Of a stretch of DNA of 64,000 bases, positions 24,601 to 33,257 are shown piece after piece; the stretch's first letter is position 1, and every line of letters begins with the position of its first letter. Made by a program: the position numbers and the translations under genes. Source of the stretch: RPQJ01 sp963778185 (lineage in GTDB: Bacteria; Pseudomonadota; Gammaproteobacteria; Steroidobacterales; Steroidobacteraceae); the NCBI GenBank assembly GCA_963778185.1, contig CAVZTF010000003.1:682001-746000 (forward strand), given 5' to 3'. The notes below the pieces were generated by a model. The model worked only from the letters and a program-made list of their open reading frames with translations, did no database searches and was not told the DNA's origin.

Positions 24601-27137
24601 ACGCCCGCGGTCTTCGCGATGCCGCTCAGCGTGTGGCAGGCGCGGTAGAGGGCCTCGGTGACGGGATAGGGGGCGACCGACTGGCCGCACCGCTCGATGA
24701 AGTGCCGCACGACCGCCACGTGGCCGGCGGTCTCCTTGCGGAAAATGTCCCGCAGCACGGGATCCATTGCCTGTGCCTCGGCCGGCGCGGGCTCCGCAAC
24801 GGCGGGCACGGTGGCAGGGGCTGGCGCTGGCGGCCTGGCCGCCGCCGGGGCCTGCGGGGCGGCCGGTGCCGGGAGGACCGTCGACTCGCGTCCCGAGAGG
24901 GCGTCCGCGCGCGTCATGATGTCCGCGACGTCCACCGGCTGCTCGCTGCCATGCTCGAGCTCGTCGACGAGCCTCGGCATGGCCGCCACCGCGGCCCGGG
25001 CGATCTCGACGACCTCGGAGGAACGTGCCAGCGTCTGGCTGATGATGCGGTTCAACAGGCTCTCGACGCTCCACGAGAACTCGCTCACGCGCCGCGCGCC
25101 GACCATGCGGCCGCTGCCCTTGAGCGTGTGGAAGATGCGTCGGACGTCGCGCAGCGCCTGCGCATCGAGCGGGTCCTGCTCCCACTGCGGGAACAGCCGC
25201 TCGAGCTGGACGATGTTCTCGCGCGCCTCCTCGACGAAGAGCTGCAGGAATTCCGGGTCGACCGCGGTCGGCGCGAGCAGTTGCGCCGCGACCGACGCGG
25301 CCCCGGGCGCCGGAGTGGGGATCGCAGTCGAAATCTGGGCCGCCATGGGCGCGTGCGCAGGGGCACGCTCCGGCTCCGGCTCGGCCGCGCGCGGCGGCCG
25401 CAGGGCGATGACCTTGGGCGCAACCTGGTCGAGGTCCGCCAGGCAGGCCTCGGCGTTCTCCAGCATGTTCCAGTGGTCAGGCCGTCCCGCCTGGAGCATC
25501 TCCATGTAGTACTCGACGGCGACGATCGCGTCGGCCAGCCGGTCGAGCCGCGGCACCGCGAGCGACGCCGAGTCCGGGCGGACGATGGAGCCCAGCGCGC
25601 GCCCGATGCCCTCCATGACCTCCACCGCGCGCTGCTTGCCGAGCATCAGCAGGCCCGCGGTGATGCCGCGCACCAGCTGCGGCACCTGGTCGAGCCCCTG
25701 CGCTTCCGCCGGTGCGCCGAGCGCCTGCGTGACCGCTTCCTTGATGCGCGCCATGTTGACGATGCATTCGCGCAGCACCGCTTCCTGCACGTGCCGGAAC
25801 TCCTCGTCCGGCGCCTCGAGGCCGGCGGGGGCGCCGGGCTCGTGCAGGATCAGCTTGACCAGCTGCGAATCGAGGCTGTCCTCGACTTCGATCAGCGCGG
25901 CGGCGATGCCCATGAGCGCCGTCTCGTCGGGGGCGATGCGACGGTCGGTGATGCCCCGCAGCGACTCGATCTCGCCCTGCACCCGGTCGCGCAGCGCGCC
26001 GAGGCCGAGCACGCCGAGCGTGTCGCTGATCTTGCCGAGCATCTCGAGCTGCGGCAGCAGCTCCTCGACCTGGGTCGCGCCGCGGCGCACGAAGATGTCG
26101 AGGACGTCCTTGACGCGCGTGAGGTCCTCGCGGATGGCCGCGGCGACCGTCTTCATCAGTCGCACGCTCGGCGCGGACAGGGTTTCGCGCGCCTCGTCGA
26201 CCTGCTCGTCGACCGCCAGCACCTCGTCGAGCCGGAACGACTTGCGCACGCCGGCGACCCGCGGGCCCGCGGTGCGTGAGCGCGCGACGTAGAACAGCAG
26301 GTTGTTCAGCAGTTCGACCGGCGGCGATTCCGCGTAGCGACGCTCGCCCTGCTCGTGCAGGCGGCGCAGCTCGCGGTCGACGTGGCCCAGCAGTCGCTTG
26401 ATCGACACGTTGCCGTCGATGCCCCCCTGCTGCAGTGCCTCGAGCACGGAGCCAACGACCCACCAGAGCTGGAACAGCGGCTGGGTGGACGCGCCCGCCT
26501 CGAACTGGCTCGCGATGTCGGCGAGGGACGCGAGGCTCTGCCCGACGTTCTCGCCGCGGATCCACCCGAGCAGCGCAAGCTGGAAACGCGGCCGCAGGCG
26601 TCGCGCGAGGTCGGCCAGGGCCTGCTCGGCAACGGCGGCGTCCACCGCCCCCGCGGGCCGCGCGGGCTCGTCGGATCGCAGGTTGAGGAGCAGCAGCGTG
26701 CCCTCGGACAGCAAGGCACCGCCGCGGACGGCGCGCAGGTCGTTCAGCAGCGGCAGCAGCGCAAGCGGCACGTCGCGGCCGCCGGACGCCACGCGCTCGA
26801 CGTAGGACGGCAGCTGCTCCATGGCGCGCATCAGCGACTCGAGCCCGTCCGGGTCCACAGGGCCGGCGCCCGAATGCGCGTCCACGTAGCGCGCGACCAG
26901 CTCCATTTCCTCGGCCAGCAGCGCGCCGCCGTAGACTTCGGCGAGCCGCAGCGCTCCGCGCGCCAGGTGCAGGTGGGCCGCGAACCGGTGCAGTGCGCCG
27001 CGATCCTCCGGACGCTCGGCGAACGACTCGAGCGCCACGCGGGCCTCGTTCATCTCGAGGTAGATCTCGCGGGCGACCAGCTGCAGCGAGGCGTGCGCCT
27101 CCTCTGGAACGGCGAGTTGCATGCTTCCCGTGCTCAC
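21618..27137 (-). CDS. chpA: Giant hybrid CheA-type histidine kinase of twitching motility
   Basis: Central kinase of the Pil-Chp chemosensory system controlling type IV pili and surface sensing. The 1839-residue cytoplasmic protein has several histidine phosphotransfer domains: clear phosphate-accepting histidines lie near residue 670 (FHTLKGSGRM), 834 (CHTLSGIAKT) and 1037 (LHTLKGGARM), with degenerate Hpt-like helices in the first 600 residues. Alanine/proline/glutamate-rich linkers follow (about 1090-1200). Then come a CheA dimerisation and ATPase core (HMLRNAVVHGIEMPEQR near 1426, DDGAGLN, GRGVGMDVV), a CheW domain, and a receiver domain with phospho-aspartate in VILLDIEMPRMDG near 1762. 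Pseudomonas ChpA is larger with more phosphotransfer domains. Confidence 0.95.
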   Translation of the reverse strand: MSTGSMQLAVPEEAHASLQLVAREIYLEMNEARVALESFAERPEDRGALHRFAAHLHLARGALRLAEVYGGALLAEEMELVARYVDAHSGAGPVDPDGLESLMRAMEQLPSYVERVASGGRDVPLALLPLLNDLRAVRGGALLSEGTLLLLNLRSDEPARPAGAVDAAVAEQALADLARRLRPRFQLALLGWIRGENVGQSLASLADIASQFEAGASTQPLFQLWWVVGSVLEALQQGGIDGNVSIKRLLGHVDRELRRLHEQGERRYAESPPVELLNNLLFYVARSRTAGPRVAGVRKSFRLDEVLAVDEQVDEARETLSAPSVRLMKTVAAAIREDLTRVKDVLDIFVRRGATQVEELLPQLEMLGKISDTLGVLGLGALRDRVQGEIESLRGITDRRIAPDETALMGIAAALIEVEDSLDSQLVKLILHEPGAPAGLEAPDEEFRHVQEAVLRECIVNMARIKEAVTQALGAPAEAQGLDQVPQLVRGITAGLLMLGKQRAVEVMEGIGRALGSIVRPDSASLAVPRLDRLADAIVAVEYYMEMLQAGRPDHWNMLENAEACLADLDQVAPKVIALRPPRAAEPEPERAPAHAPMAAQISTAIPTPAPGAASVAAQLLAPTAVDPEFLQLFVEEARENIVQLERLFPQWEQDPLDAQALRDVRRIFHTLKGSGRMVGARRVSEFSWSVESLLNRIISQTLARSSEVVEIARAAVAAMPRLVDELEHGSEQPVDVADIMTRADALSGRESTVLPAPAAPQAPAAARPPAPAPATVPAVAEPAPAEAQAMDPVLRDIFRKETAGHVAVVRHFIERCGQSVAPYPVTEALYRACHTLSGIAKTAGVRQGIKVAEPMEHYVRKLHDNGHGLPDEGLALLRDTVHSLENVVEHVSEDTGFFPEQGRLIAGWHTLERSLDAELARLTEAAERTVADLWQPEEAVTPPEFVEPATPEVAEHVEPPPVPAPAEPAPLGAALPEQVFVPPPPQPEALEPEFDADIAAIFSEEASELLEQADAALGNWTRDRADRSQVTELKRLLHTLKGGARMAGIRAMGDLSHEMESLLGSLESGSLVADEDAITVMQSSLDELHRMRDTANAGQPITPAREIIARARALAAPPSAQVAAVAPAPDVLAPPEPVVEEIAAEEPVVEEIVFEDIVAEESAVEQPAAGEFVVEGPVAEEVWAEELPAEDIPAPALHEPPQAVEIAAWAREPEEAAAPPVLPGREPVLAAERHELARVNAELLDELLNNAGEVSIFRARVEQQMTSIEFNLTELGRTVTRLREQLRKLEIETEAQILHKHQEDAQGRADFDPLELDRYSTIQQLSRALAESVSDVASIEGLLGNLNRDAQNLLQQQGRTVAELQNGLMRTRMVPFQRHAQRLTRLVRQAAQETGKKVELAIEGASGELDRQVLERMLPPFEHMLRNAVVHGIEMPEQRVAHGKPEAGTITVHLQREGSEVVLLVEDDGAGLNILAIRAKARQMGLLRPEQDLTDEEALQLILEPGFSTADRLTQQAGRGVGMDVVATEVKKLGGGLFIESTPGVGAKFTIRLPFTLAITQALIVRVHDEFYALPVATVEGVARLARSEVQAHLTEEQPTFEYGGQVYRFQHLGAFLGSGPSTLPESESAIPVILVRAGEHSTAMVTDELVGSREIVVKSVGPQVASIRGISGATILGDGRIVIILDMGALVRSEWRSRATDASMRPTRDERIFALVVDDSITVRRVTQRLLERNGMRVMTARDGVDAMALLQEHVPDVILLDIEMPRMDGYEVASHVRNDPRLADVPIIMITSRVGDKHRARAIELGIDDYLGKPYQESQLLDAIEPLVLARRRQAP

Positions 27138-27157
27138 GGCGGCGATGGTCCCGAGCC

Positions 27158-29212
27158 TCAGCCGCCGAGCCCGCTCACGCGGCGCACGGGCTCGGCGCCC
27201 GCGGCCGGCGTGTCGTCGGAGCGCAGCACCGGGTACTCACCGCTCAGGCTCGCGCCGACGCCCTCCGGGAGGCGGAAGCCCGAGACCGACCGGCGCAGCT
27301 GCGCGGCGAGTTCGGCCAGCTTGCCGATCGAGGTCGAGGTGGCCGTGGTGCTCTCCGCGGTCTGCGAGCTGATCTCGCGCAGCACCTGCATGTTGCGCGA
27401 GATGTTCTGCGAGGACGCCGCCTGCCCGCGCGAGCTCGCGGAAATGTTCTGCACCAGGCTCGCGATCTGGTTCGAGACCTGCTCGATCTCCTCGAGCGCG
27501 GCGCCGGCGTTCTCGGCCAGCAGCGCGCCGCCCACCACGTCGGTCGTGGTGCGCTCCATGGAGACGACGGCCTCGTTGGTGTCCGCCTGGATGGTGCGCA
27601 CCAGCACCTCGATCTGCTTGGTGGCGTTTGCGGAGCGTTCCGCGAGCCGCTGCACCTCGTCGGCCACGACGGCGAAGCCGCGGCCGGCCTCGCCCGCCAT
27701 CGAGGCCTGGATGGAGGCGTTCAGCGCCAGGATGTTGGTCTGCTCGGCGATGTCGTTGATCAGCTCGACGATGTTGCCGATCTCCTGCGAGCTCTCGCCG
27801 AGGCGCTTGATGCGCTTGGAGGTCTCCTGGATGTTCTCGCGGATGGCGTTCATGCCGTCGATGGTGCGGCGCACGGCGTCGCCGCCTTTGTGCGCGATGT
27901 CGACCGAGTGGCGGGCGACGTCCGCCGAGCGCTCGGCATTGCCCGAGACCTCCTCCGTGGAGGCCGCCATCACCGCGATCGACTCGGAGGCCGCGCCTAT
28001 CTGCTTCGACTGCGCCGAGGACGCCTTGGCCAGGTGCGTCGAGAGCGCCTGCGTCTGGCGCGTGGCGGCGTCGAGCTTGATCGCGGAGTCGTTGATCGTG
28101 GCCACCAGCTCGCGCAGCGCCTCGATGGCGTAGTTGATCGAGTCGGCGATCGCACCGGTGATGTCCTCGGTGACGGTCGCCTGCACGGTGAGGTCGCCGT
28201 CGGCGAGGCTCGACAACTCGTCGAGCAGCCGCAGGATGGCCTGCTGGTTGCGCTCGTTCTGCCGTGCCTGCTGGTCGGCCGCCTTGCGCAGCGTGGCGAG
28301 CGAGCGTTGCAGGAACGCCGCCAGGGCCAGCGCCACGAGCGCGACCAGCACGAACGGCAGCGGCAGCCAGGGGCTCGAGAGCCAGCCACTGCGGGCTGCG
28401 CCGCCCGACTTCTCGAGGCCCCCGTATATCGCCGCGCCGCTCTCCGCCAGCGCGTTGCGCGCCGCCTGCATCTGCTCGAGCTGGTCGCCGAGCGCCGTCG
28501 CGGTGAGCGCCTGCTCCTGCACGCTGCCGAAGACGACCGCGAGCAGCCCCGCCGCGGACGCGGCGTCCGTGGGCACCGCAGTGACGCCGAGCATGTTCGG
28601 GTCGCCGTTCAGGCCGGCCACCACCTGGTCCATGTAGTCGAGGCTCTCGGCGACGCGCTGCGTGGCCGTCTCGACCGGGACGGTACCGTCCGCCAGCGCG
28701 GCGAGATCCTGCTCCACCGCCTGCGCCCGCACCTCGAACCGCTCGAGGTGACGGCCGAGGGAATCGGGGCGTGTCGTGCCCATCGCCTTGACCACGTTTG
28801 CCGCGGCCGCGAGCACCTGGGGCGTCAATTCGCGCACGCCCGCCGCCGCGCGCTGCGCCGCGAGCGCGGCCTCGCGACCGTCGAGCACCGCCTGCGACTG
28901 CTCGAGCAGCGCCGCCCAGCCGGTCTCGTCGCCGTATTGCTCGGCGCCGGGCGCCTTCAACCGCGCTTCGAGGCGGGCGCGCGAGTCCGCGAGCGAGTCG
29001 AACGCGGGCGCCGAGCCGCGCACGGCCGCGCCGGCCTGCAGCGGCATGTTCTGCGAGAGGGCCGAGAGCTCCGCGAGTACCGCGCCGGACTGCGACTGCT
29101 GGTTCGCGGTGCGGGCGGCGTAGAGCACCGCGACCACCGCGAGCACCGCCGCGACGAGCGCGATGCGGATCAGGACGGGCTGCAGTCGGGCGGCGTCGAG
29201 TCTGTTCGTCAT
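27158..29212 (-). CDS. pilJ: Type IV pilus methyl-accepting chemotaxis protein
   Basis: Transmembrane receptor that signals to ChpA through the CheW-like proteins. The 684-residue product has two membrane helices (about residues 13-32 and 277-302) enclosing a helical PilJ-type periplasmic domain, then a HAMP-like region and a long coiled coil. The conserved signalling tip appears as EIGNIVELINDIAEQTNILALNAS-like sequence (key words INDIAEQTNILALNA), followed by GRGFAVVADEVQRLAERS. It lies between pilI and chpA in the usual operon order, 20 bases before chpA. Confidence 0.95.
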   Translation of the reverse strand: MTNRLDAARLQPVLIRIALVAAVLAVVAVLYAARTANQQSQSGAVLAELSALSQNMPLQAGAAVRGSAPAFDSLADSRARLEARLKAPGAEQYGDETGWAALLEQSQAVLDGREAALAAQRAAAGVRELTPQVLAAAANVVKAMGTTRPDSLGRHLERFEVRAQAVEQDLAALADGTVPVETATQRVAESLDYMDQVVAGLNGDPNMLGVTAVPTDAASAAGLLAVVFGSVQEQALTATALGDQLEQMQAARNALAESGAAIYGGLEKSGGAARSGWLSSPWLPLPFVLVALVALALAAFLQRSLATLRKAADQQARQNERNQQAILRLLDELSSLADGDLTVQATVTEDITGAIADSINYAIEALRELVATINDSAIKLDAATRQTQALSTHLAKASSAQSKQIGAASESIAVMAASTEEVSGNAERSADVARHSVDIAHKGGDAVRRTIDGMNAIRENIQETSKRIKRLGESSQEIGNIVELINDIAEQTNILALNASIQASMAGEAGRGFAVVADEVQRLAERSANATKQIEVLVRTIQADTNEAVVSMERTTTDVVGGALLAENAGAALEEIEQVSNQIASLVQNISASSRGQAASSQNISRNMQVLREISSQTAESTTATSTSIGKLAELAAQLRRSVSGFRLPEGVGASLSGEYPVLRSDDTPAAGAEPVRRVSGLGG

Positions 29213-29248
29213 CGTTGCACCGGATTCGTGTTTGGCAGGACGCCCGCC

Positions 29249-29815
29249 TCAGGAGGCTGCGGCCTGCAGGAATTGCTGGCTCTCGAGCAGGCTGCGCACG
29301 CTGAAGACCGGCCACACCTCGGCGCCGCGCTTGAAGGCGCCGGCCAGGTAGCGCTCGCAGCGCAGCAGCGTCGGCGGCAGGTCCGCCGAGAACTCGCTCT
29401 CGTAGAACCTGCGGAAACCCATCACCTCGTCCACCACCAGGCCCGCGGGAATTTCGCGGTGGTTCGCCACGAGCAGGCGCGTCGCCCGCGTGGGGCTCGC
29501 GCTGCCCGAGCCAAGGAAGGCGCGCAGGTCGACGACCGGCAGCAGCTGGCCACGCACGTTCGACAGGCCGCGGATCCAGCTCTTGGCGCCGGGCACGCGC
29601 GTGACCGCCGCCGGGTAGCCCATCACCTCGCGTGTTTCCTCGCGGGCGAGCAGGAACGCCTCGCCGCCGAGGCGGAAGGCGATGCCGACCCACTCGGCGC
29701 CGGTGGCGGTGGTCTCGGGCTGGCCCTGGGCCATCGACCGCGCCCGGCGGTCGAGCTCGCGCAGCAACTCATACGGACGGTCGCGCAGCGACCGCAGTGC
29801 GCTCGCGGCTTCCAT
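29249..29815 (-). CDS. pilI: CheW-like adaptor of the Pil-Chp system
   Basis: A 188-residue CheW-domain protein linking the receptor PilJ to the kinase ChpA. After a helical N-terminal stretch (RDRPYELLRELDRRA), the CheW fold begins with WVGIAFRLGGEAFLLAREE, followed by WIRGLSNVRGQLLPVVDLRAFLG. The ATG at 29815 overlaps the pilH stop. The order pilG-pilH-pilI-pilJ matches Pseudomonas and Xanthomonas. The frame extends upstream without similarity. Confidence 0.92.
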   Translation of the reverse strand: MEAASALRSLRDRPYELLRELDRRARSMAQGQPETTATGAEWVGIAFRLGGEAFLLAREETREVMGYPAAVTRVPGAKSWIRGLSNVRGQLLPVVDLRAFLGSGSASPTRATRLLVANHREIPAGLVVDEVMGFRRFYESEFSADLPPTLLRCERYLAGAFKRGAEVWPVFSVRSLLESQQFLQAAAS

Positions 29816-30180
29816 CAGCCCGCGAGCGCCGCCTGCGCCTTCTGCACCAGCTGGTCCATGGCGACCGGCTTTACGAGGTAGTCCACGGCACCCTGCCGCA
29901 GGCCCCACACGCGGTCGGATTCCTGCGACTTCGAGGTGACCATGATCACGGGAATGGAGCGAGTCTGCGGGTCGGCGGCGAGCTGGCGCGTGGCCTGGAA
30001 GCCGTTCAGCCCCGGCATGACGATGTCCATCAGGATGAGGTCGGGATGCAGTTCGCGGGCCTTGCGGATGCCCTCGCCGCCGTCCGCCGCGGAAGCCGTG
30101 CGGAAGCCGCCCTGCTCCAGCGCCTTCTGCATGATGTGCACGTCCGTCGGGGAGTCATCGACGATCAATACCAGTGCCAC
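29815..30180 (-). CDS. pilH: Twitching motility response regulator PilH
   Basis: A 121-residue stand-alone receiver domain. The acidic pair VDD (residues 7-9), phospho-acceptor D52 in LMDIVMPG, the conserved TSK near residue 101 and a KP pair near 112 form an intact phosphorylation site. In Pseudomonas, PilH opposes PilG, acting with the retraction machinery. No output domain is present, so it works by protein contact. The stop overlaps the pilI start; pilG lies 27 bases upstream. Confidence 0.93.
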   Translation of the reverse strand: MALVLIVDDSPTDVHIMQKALEQGGFRTASAADGGEGIRKARELHPDLILMDIVMPGLNGFQATRQLAADPQTRSIPVIMVTSKSQESDRVWGLRQGAVDYLVKPVAMDQLVQKAQAALAG

Positions 30181-30207
30181 GGGTCAGGTCCTCCGGATCG
30201 CTCGGCG

Positions 30208-30615
30208 TCAGCGATGTACGTGGGTCTCGATCGCGCTCAGGAGTTCCTCGCGCGTGAAGGGCTTCGTCAGGTAGTGCTCGGAGCCCACGATGCGGCCCCG
30301 GGCACGATCAAACAGTCCGTCCTTGGAGGACAGCATGATCACCGGGATGCTGCGGAAGACCTTGTTGTGCTTGATCAGCGAACAGGTCTGGTAGCCGTCC
30401 AGACGCGGCATCATGATGTCCACGAAGACGATATCGGGCTGGTGGTCCGCCACCTTGGACAGGGCGTCGAACCCGTCCACCGCGGTGTAGACTTCGCAGC
30501 CTTCGCGCGCGAGCAGGGTCTCCGCCGTACGACGGATCGTCTTGCTGTCGTCGATGACCAGCACCTTGAGCCCCGCCAGCCGCGGTCGGCTGGTGCTGGC
30601 TGCCGTATTTTCCAT
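30208..30615 (-). CDS. pilG: Twitching motility response regulator PilG
   Basis: A 135-residue stand-alone receiver domain and first gene of the chemosensory operon. Acidic residues IDDS (21-24), phospho-acceptor D66 in FVDIMMPRLDG, the switch motif LSSKDG and the YLTKPF motif are intact. In Pseudomonas, PilG promotes pilus extension and cAMP synthesis. A 14-residue N-terminal tail precedes the fold, as in other PilG proteins. The upstream 173 bases are shared with the divergent gshB gene. Confidence 0.94.
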   Translation of the reverse strand: MENTAASTSRPRLAGLKVLVIDDSKTIRRTAETLLAREGCEVYTAVDGFDALSKVADHQPDIVFVDIMMPRLDGYQTCSLIKHNKVFRSIPVIMLSSKDGLFDRARGRIVGSEHYLTKPFTREELLSAIETHVHR

Positions 30616-30788
30616 GCCCTCGAACCCCCGGGTTGGGAATAAGCGTCGCGACCGGGACGCTAAAGCGCGAGGCTCGGCTCGCGGGGAGTTTTTAACATAT
30701 TGGACATGGCCCTGCCATCGGCCGCTTTCGATACCATGACGGGTGTCACAGGCGGTCCCCCGGGGCCGCGGACGGTATGGAGTCGCCG
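30616..30788. other. Intergenic region between divergent pilG and gshB
   Basis: About 170 bases that must hold the promoters of the chemosensory operon (minus strand) and gshB (plus strand). A small palindrome, GCGCGAG to CTCGCG at 30665-30683, is followed by the AT-rich TTTTTAACATATTGG at 30689-30703, the only such patch in the region and a likely core-promoter element. I could not assign -10 and -35 boxes with confidence. Confidence 0.5.
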
Positions 30789-31751
30789 ATGACCGAGAAG
30801 CCCCTGCGCATCGCCGTGGTGATGGACCCGATCGAGGCCATCAAGCCCGTCAAGGACACGACGCTCGCCATGATGCTCGCCGCGCAGCGCCGCGACTGGG
30901 AGCTCCATTGCCTGGGCCTGGACGACCTCTGGCTGCGCGACGGGGTGGCACTCGGCCGCGTGCGGCCGGTCGCGGTGCGCGACGATCCCGCGGACTGGTT
31001 CACCCTCGGCGAGGCGGCGACCGCGCCGCTCGGCGGCTTCGACGTGATCCTGATGCGCAAGGATCCGCCCTTCGACACGGAATACATCTACGCGACCTAC
31101 ATCCTCGAGCGGGCCGAACTCGCCGGCGCGCTGGTCGTGAACCGGCCGCAGGGCCTGCGCGACATGAACGAGAAGGTCTACACGGCCTGGTTTCCGGAGT
31201 GCTGCGCGCCCACGCTCATCACCCGCGACATGAGCGACATGCACGCTTTCCTGCGCGAGCACCAGCGCATCGTCTGCAAGCCGCTCTACGGCATGGGCGG
31301 GCGCTCGATCTTCGTGCTCGAGCTCGGCGACAAGAACGCCAACGTCGTCTTCGAGACCCTGACCGAGTACGGGACCCGCTACGCCATCGCCCAGCGCTAC
31401 ATCCCGGACATCGTGACGACGGGCGACGCGCGCGTGATCCTGGTCGACGGCGAGCCGGTCCCCTACGCCCTCGCCCGCATCCCAACCGCGACCGACAACC
31501 GAGGCAACCTCGCGGCCGGCGCGAAAGGCGTCGGGCGGCCGCTCGACGAGCGCGACCGCTGGCTCGCCGGACGCATCGGCCCGGCGCTGCGCGAGCGGGG
31601 CATGCTGTTCGTCGGGCTCGACGTGATCGGCGGGTTCGTCACCGAGATCAACGTCACGAGCCCCACCGGCGCGCGCGAGCTCGACAAGCAGTTCGGGCTC
31701 GACATCGCGGGCACCCTGATGGACGCCATCGCCCGGCGACGGGCCCGCTGA
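30789..31751 (+). CDS. gshB: Glutathione synthetase
   Basis: ATP-grasp enzyme that joins gamma-glutamylcysteine and glycine to make glutathione in the cytoplasm. The 320-residue protein has the family opening IAVVMDPIEAIKPVKDTTLAMM, the ATP-grasp blocks KPLYGMGGRSIFVL and QRYIPDI, and the C-terminal metal-binding FVGLDVIGGFVTEINVTSPTG. I prefer the ATG at 30789, preceded by GGAG at six bases; an ATG four codons earlier is the alternative. It heads the gshB-tonB-yqgE-ruvX-pyrB run, the same order as near pilG in Pseudomonas. Confidence 0.96.
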   Translation: MTEKPLRIAVVMDPIEAIKPVKDTTLAMMLAAQRRDWELHCLGLDDLWLRDGVALGRVRPVAVRDDPADWFTLGEAATAPLGGFDVILMRKDPPFDTEYIYATYILERAELAGALVVNRPQGLRDMNEKVYTAWFPECCAPTLITRDMSDMHAFLREHQRIVCKPLYGMGGRSIFVLELGDKNANVVFETLTEYGTRYAIAQRYIPDIVTTGDARVILVDGEPVPYALARIPTATDNRGNLAAGAKGVGRPLDERDRWLAGRIGPALRERGMLFVGLDVIGGFVTEINVTSPTGARELDKQFGLDIAGTLMDAIARRRAR

Positions 31752-31754
31752 GCG

Positions 31755-32642
31755 ATGCGGACACGAGTCGACAGGGAGCGACCCGAGGACCGCCTGGCGA
31801 CGGCGATCTTCGTAGCCGCGCTGGTACACGGCCTCGTGATCCTCGGCGTGCGGTTTGCAGCGCCGGCCGCCGACAACCAACCGCTGCCCACGCTCGAGGT
31901 GCTGCTCGTGCCGGACGGGCCGCAGGAAGACGAAAACTTCGCAGCGAGCTACATCGCACAGCGCAGCCAGCAGGGCGCGGGCACGACGCGCGAGCGGGTG
32001 CGGACCTCGCTGCCGGAAGCATCGGTGAGCCTGCTCGAGAATCCCGGCGAGGCCCAGGGCGAGGCGCTCGCCCGCGAGGAGACCCGCGAAGCCGTCGGCG
32101 GGTCGCAGCTGATCGCCAGCCGGTCCTTGCGGGCCCGGCAGGTGCTGCCGGGCGCCCAGTCCGAGCGCGACCTCACCTCCGCCGTGCCGCTTGCCACGCG
32201 GCCGGTCGCGCAGGTCGGCGTCAATGCGACGGCCTCCGATGAGACCCTGCGACTGCGGGGGGCACCGGCCGTGGACGACCGCCTGCGCGCGGACACCCGC
32301 GAATCCCAGATCGCCGCCTACCTCGACGGCTGGAAGCGGCGCATCGAGCGGGCCGGCACCCTGAATTTCCCGAACGAGGCGCGGCACAGCTCGCTGTCCG
32401 GGAACCCCGTGCTGGAGGTCGCCATCCGCGCGGACGGCAGCCTCGAGCAGGTGGTCGTGCGCCGCACGAGCGGGCACCGGGAACTCGACAACGCGGCGGT
32501 CGCCATCGTGCGCCTCGCCTCGCCCTTCGACCCGTTCCCACCGGCGATGCGCGGTCGATACCCGGTGCTGCGATTCGCCTACGAATGGCAGTTTCTCGAG
32601 GGGCGACTGGGTGACGGATCGGTCTGGTCCGCGCCTCCCTGA
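31755..32642 (+). CDS. TonB-like energy transducer protein
   Basis: A 295-residue protein with an N-terminal membrane anchor (ATAIFVAALVHGLVILGVRF), a periplasmic middle region rich in charged residues and a C-terminal TonB-type domain. The domain includes AAYLDGWKRRIERAGTLNFPNEA, LEVAIRADGSLEQVVVRRTSGHRELDNAA and YEWQFLEG. This is the TonB homologue commonly encoded between gshB and yqgE. It lacks the proline-rich Pro-Glu/Pro-Lys spacer of classical TonB, so it may serve envelope functions other than receptor energising. It starts four bases after gshB. Confidence 0.88.
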   Translation: MRTRVDRERPEDRLATAIFVAALVHGLVILGVRFAAPAADNQPLPTLEVLLVPDGPQEDENFAASYIAQRSQQGAGTTRERVRTSLPEASVSLLENPGEAQGEALAREETREAVGGSQLIASRSLRARQVLPGAQSERDLTSAVPLATRPVAQVGVNATASDETLRLRGAPAVDDRLRADTRESQIAAYLDGWKRRIERAGTLNFPNEARHSSLSGNPVLEVAIRADGSLEQVVVRRTSGHRELDNAAVAIVRLASPFDPFPPAMRGRYPVLRFAYEWQFLEGRLGDGSVWSAPP

Positions 32643-32688
32643 CGCCGGCGCTTGTGGCAGTGCGCTCGGCGGCCGGATACTTGCGGCC

Positions 32689-33249
32689 ATGGGCGCCAGC
32701 TTCCTCACCAACCAGTTCTTGATCGCGATGCCGGCCATGGACGACCCGAACTTCGCGCAGACGGTGACCATGGTCTGCGAGCACAGCCCGCGCGGCGCGC
32801 TTGGCATCGTCATCAACAGGCCCCTCTCGATGACGCTGGCCGAGGTCTTCGCCCAGCTCGGCCTCGATGCGGCGCACACGGACATCGCGCGGCAGCCCGT
32901 GCTGCACGGCGGCCCGGTGCAGACCGACCGGGGCTTCGTCCTGCACAGCCCCAGCCAGCAGTGGGATTCGACCCTGCCCGTGTCGGAACGCGTCCATCTC
33001 ACGACCTCGCGCGACATCCTCGACGCGCTTGCGGCGGGCAAGGGCCCGGAGAAGGCGCTCGTCGCGCTCGGCTACGCGGGCTGGGACGCCGGGCAACTCG
33101 AGGAGGAACTGGCGCACAACGCCTGGCTCACGGTGCCCGTCGACGAGCGGCTGCTGTTCGAGGTGCCGATCGAGGACCGCTGGCAGGCCGCCGCGCAGCT
33201 GCTCGGCGTCAACCTGATGACCCTGAGCAGCGACGCGGGGCACGCCTGA
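32689..33249 (+). CDS. yqgE: UPF0301 family protein YqgE/AlgH
   Basis: A 186-residue cytoplasmic protein of the YqgE/AlgH family. It opens LTNQFLIAMPAMDDPNFAQTV and contains the family landmarks HSPRGALGIVINRP and VLHGGPVQTDRGFVLHS, with ALGYAGWDAGQLEEEL toward the end. It was proposed as a regulator of alginate genes in Pseudomonas, but its molecular role is unresolved. The ATG at 32689 matches the family start. It precedes ruvX, as in most gammaproteobacteria. Confidence 0.95.
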   Translation: MGASFLTNQFLIAMPAMDDPNFAQTVTMVCEHSPRGALGIVINRPLSMTLAEVFAQLGLDAAHTDIARQPVLHGGPVQTDRGFVLHSPSQQWDSTLPVSERVHLTTSRDILDALAAGKGPEKALVALGYAGWDAGQLEEELAHNAWLTVPVDERLLFEVPIEDRWQAAAQLLGVNLMTLSSDAGHA

Positions 33250-33257
33250 GCTCGAAC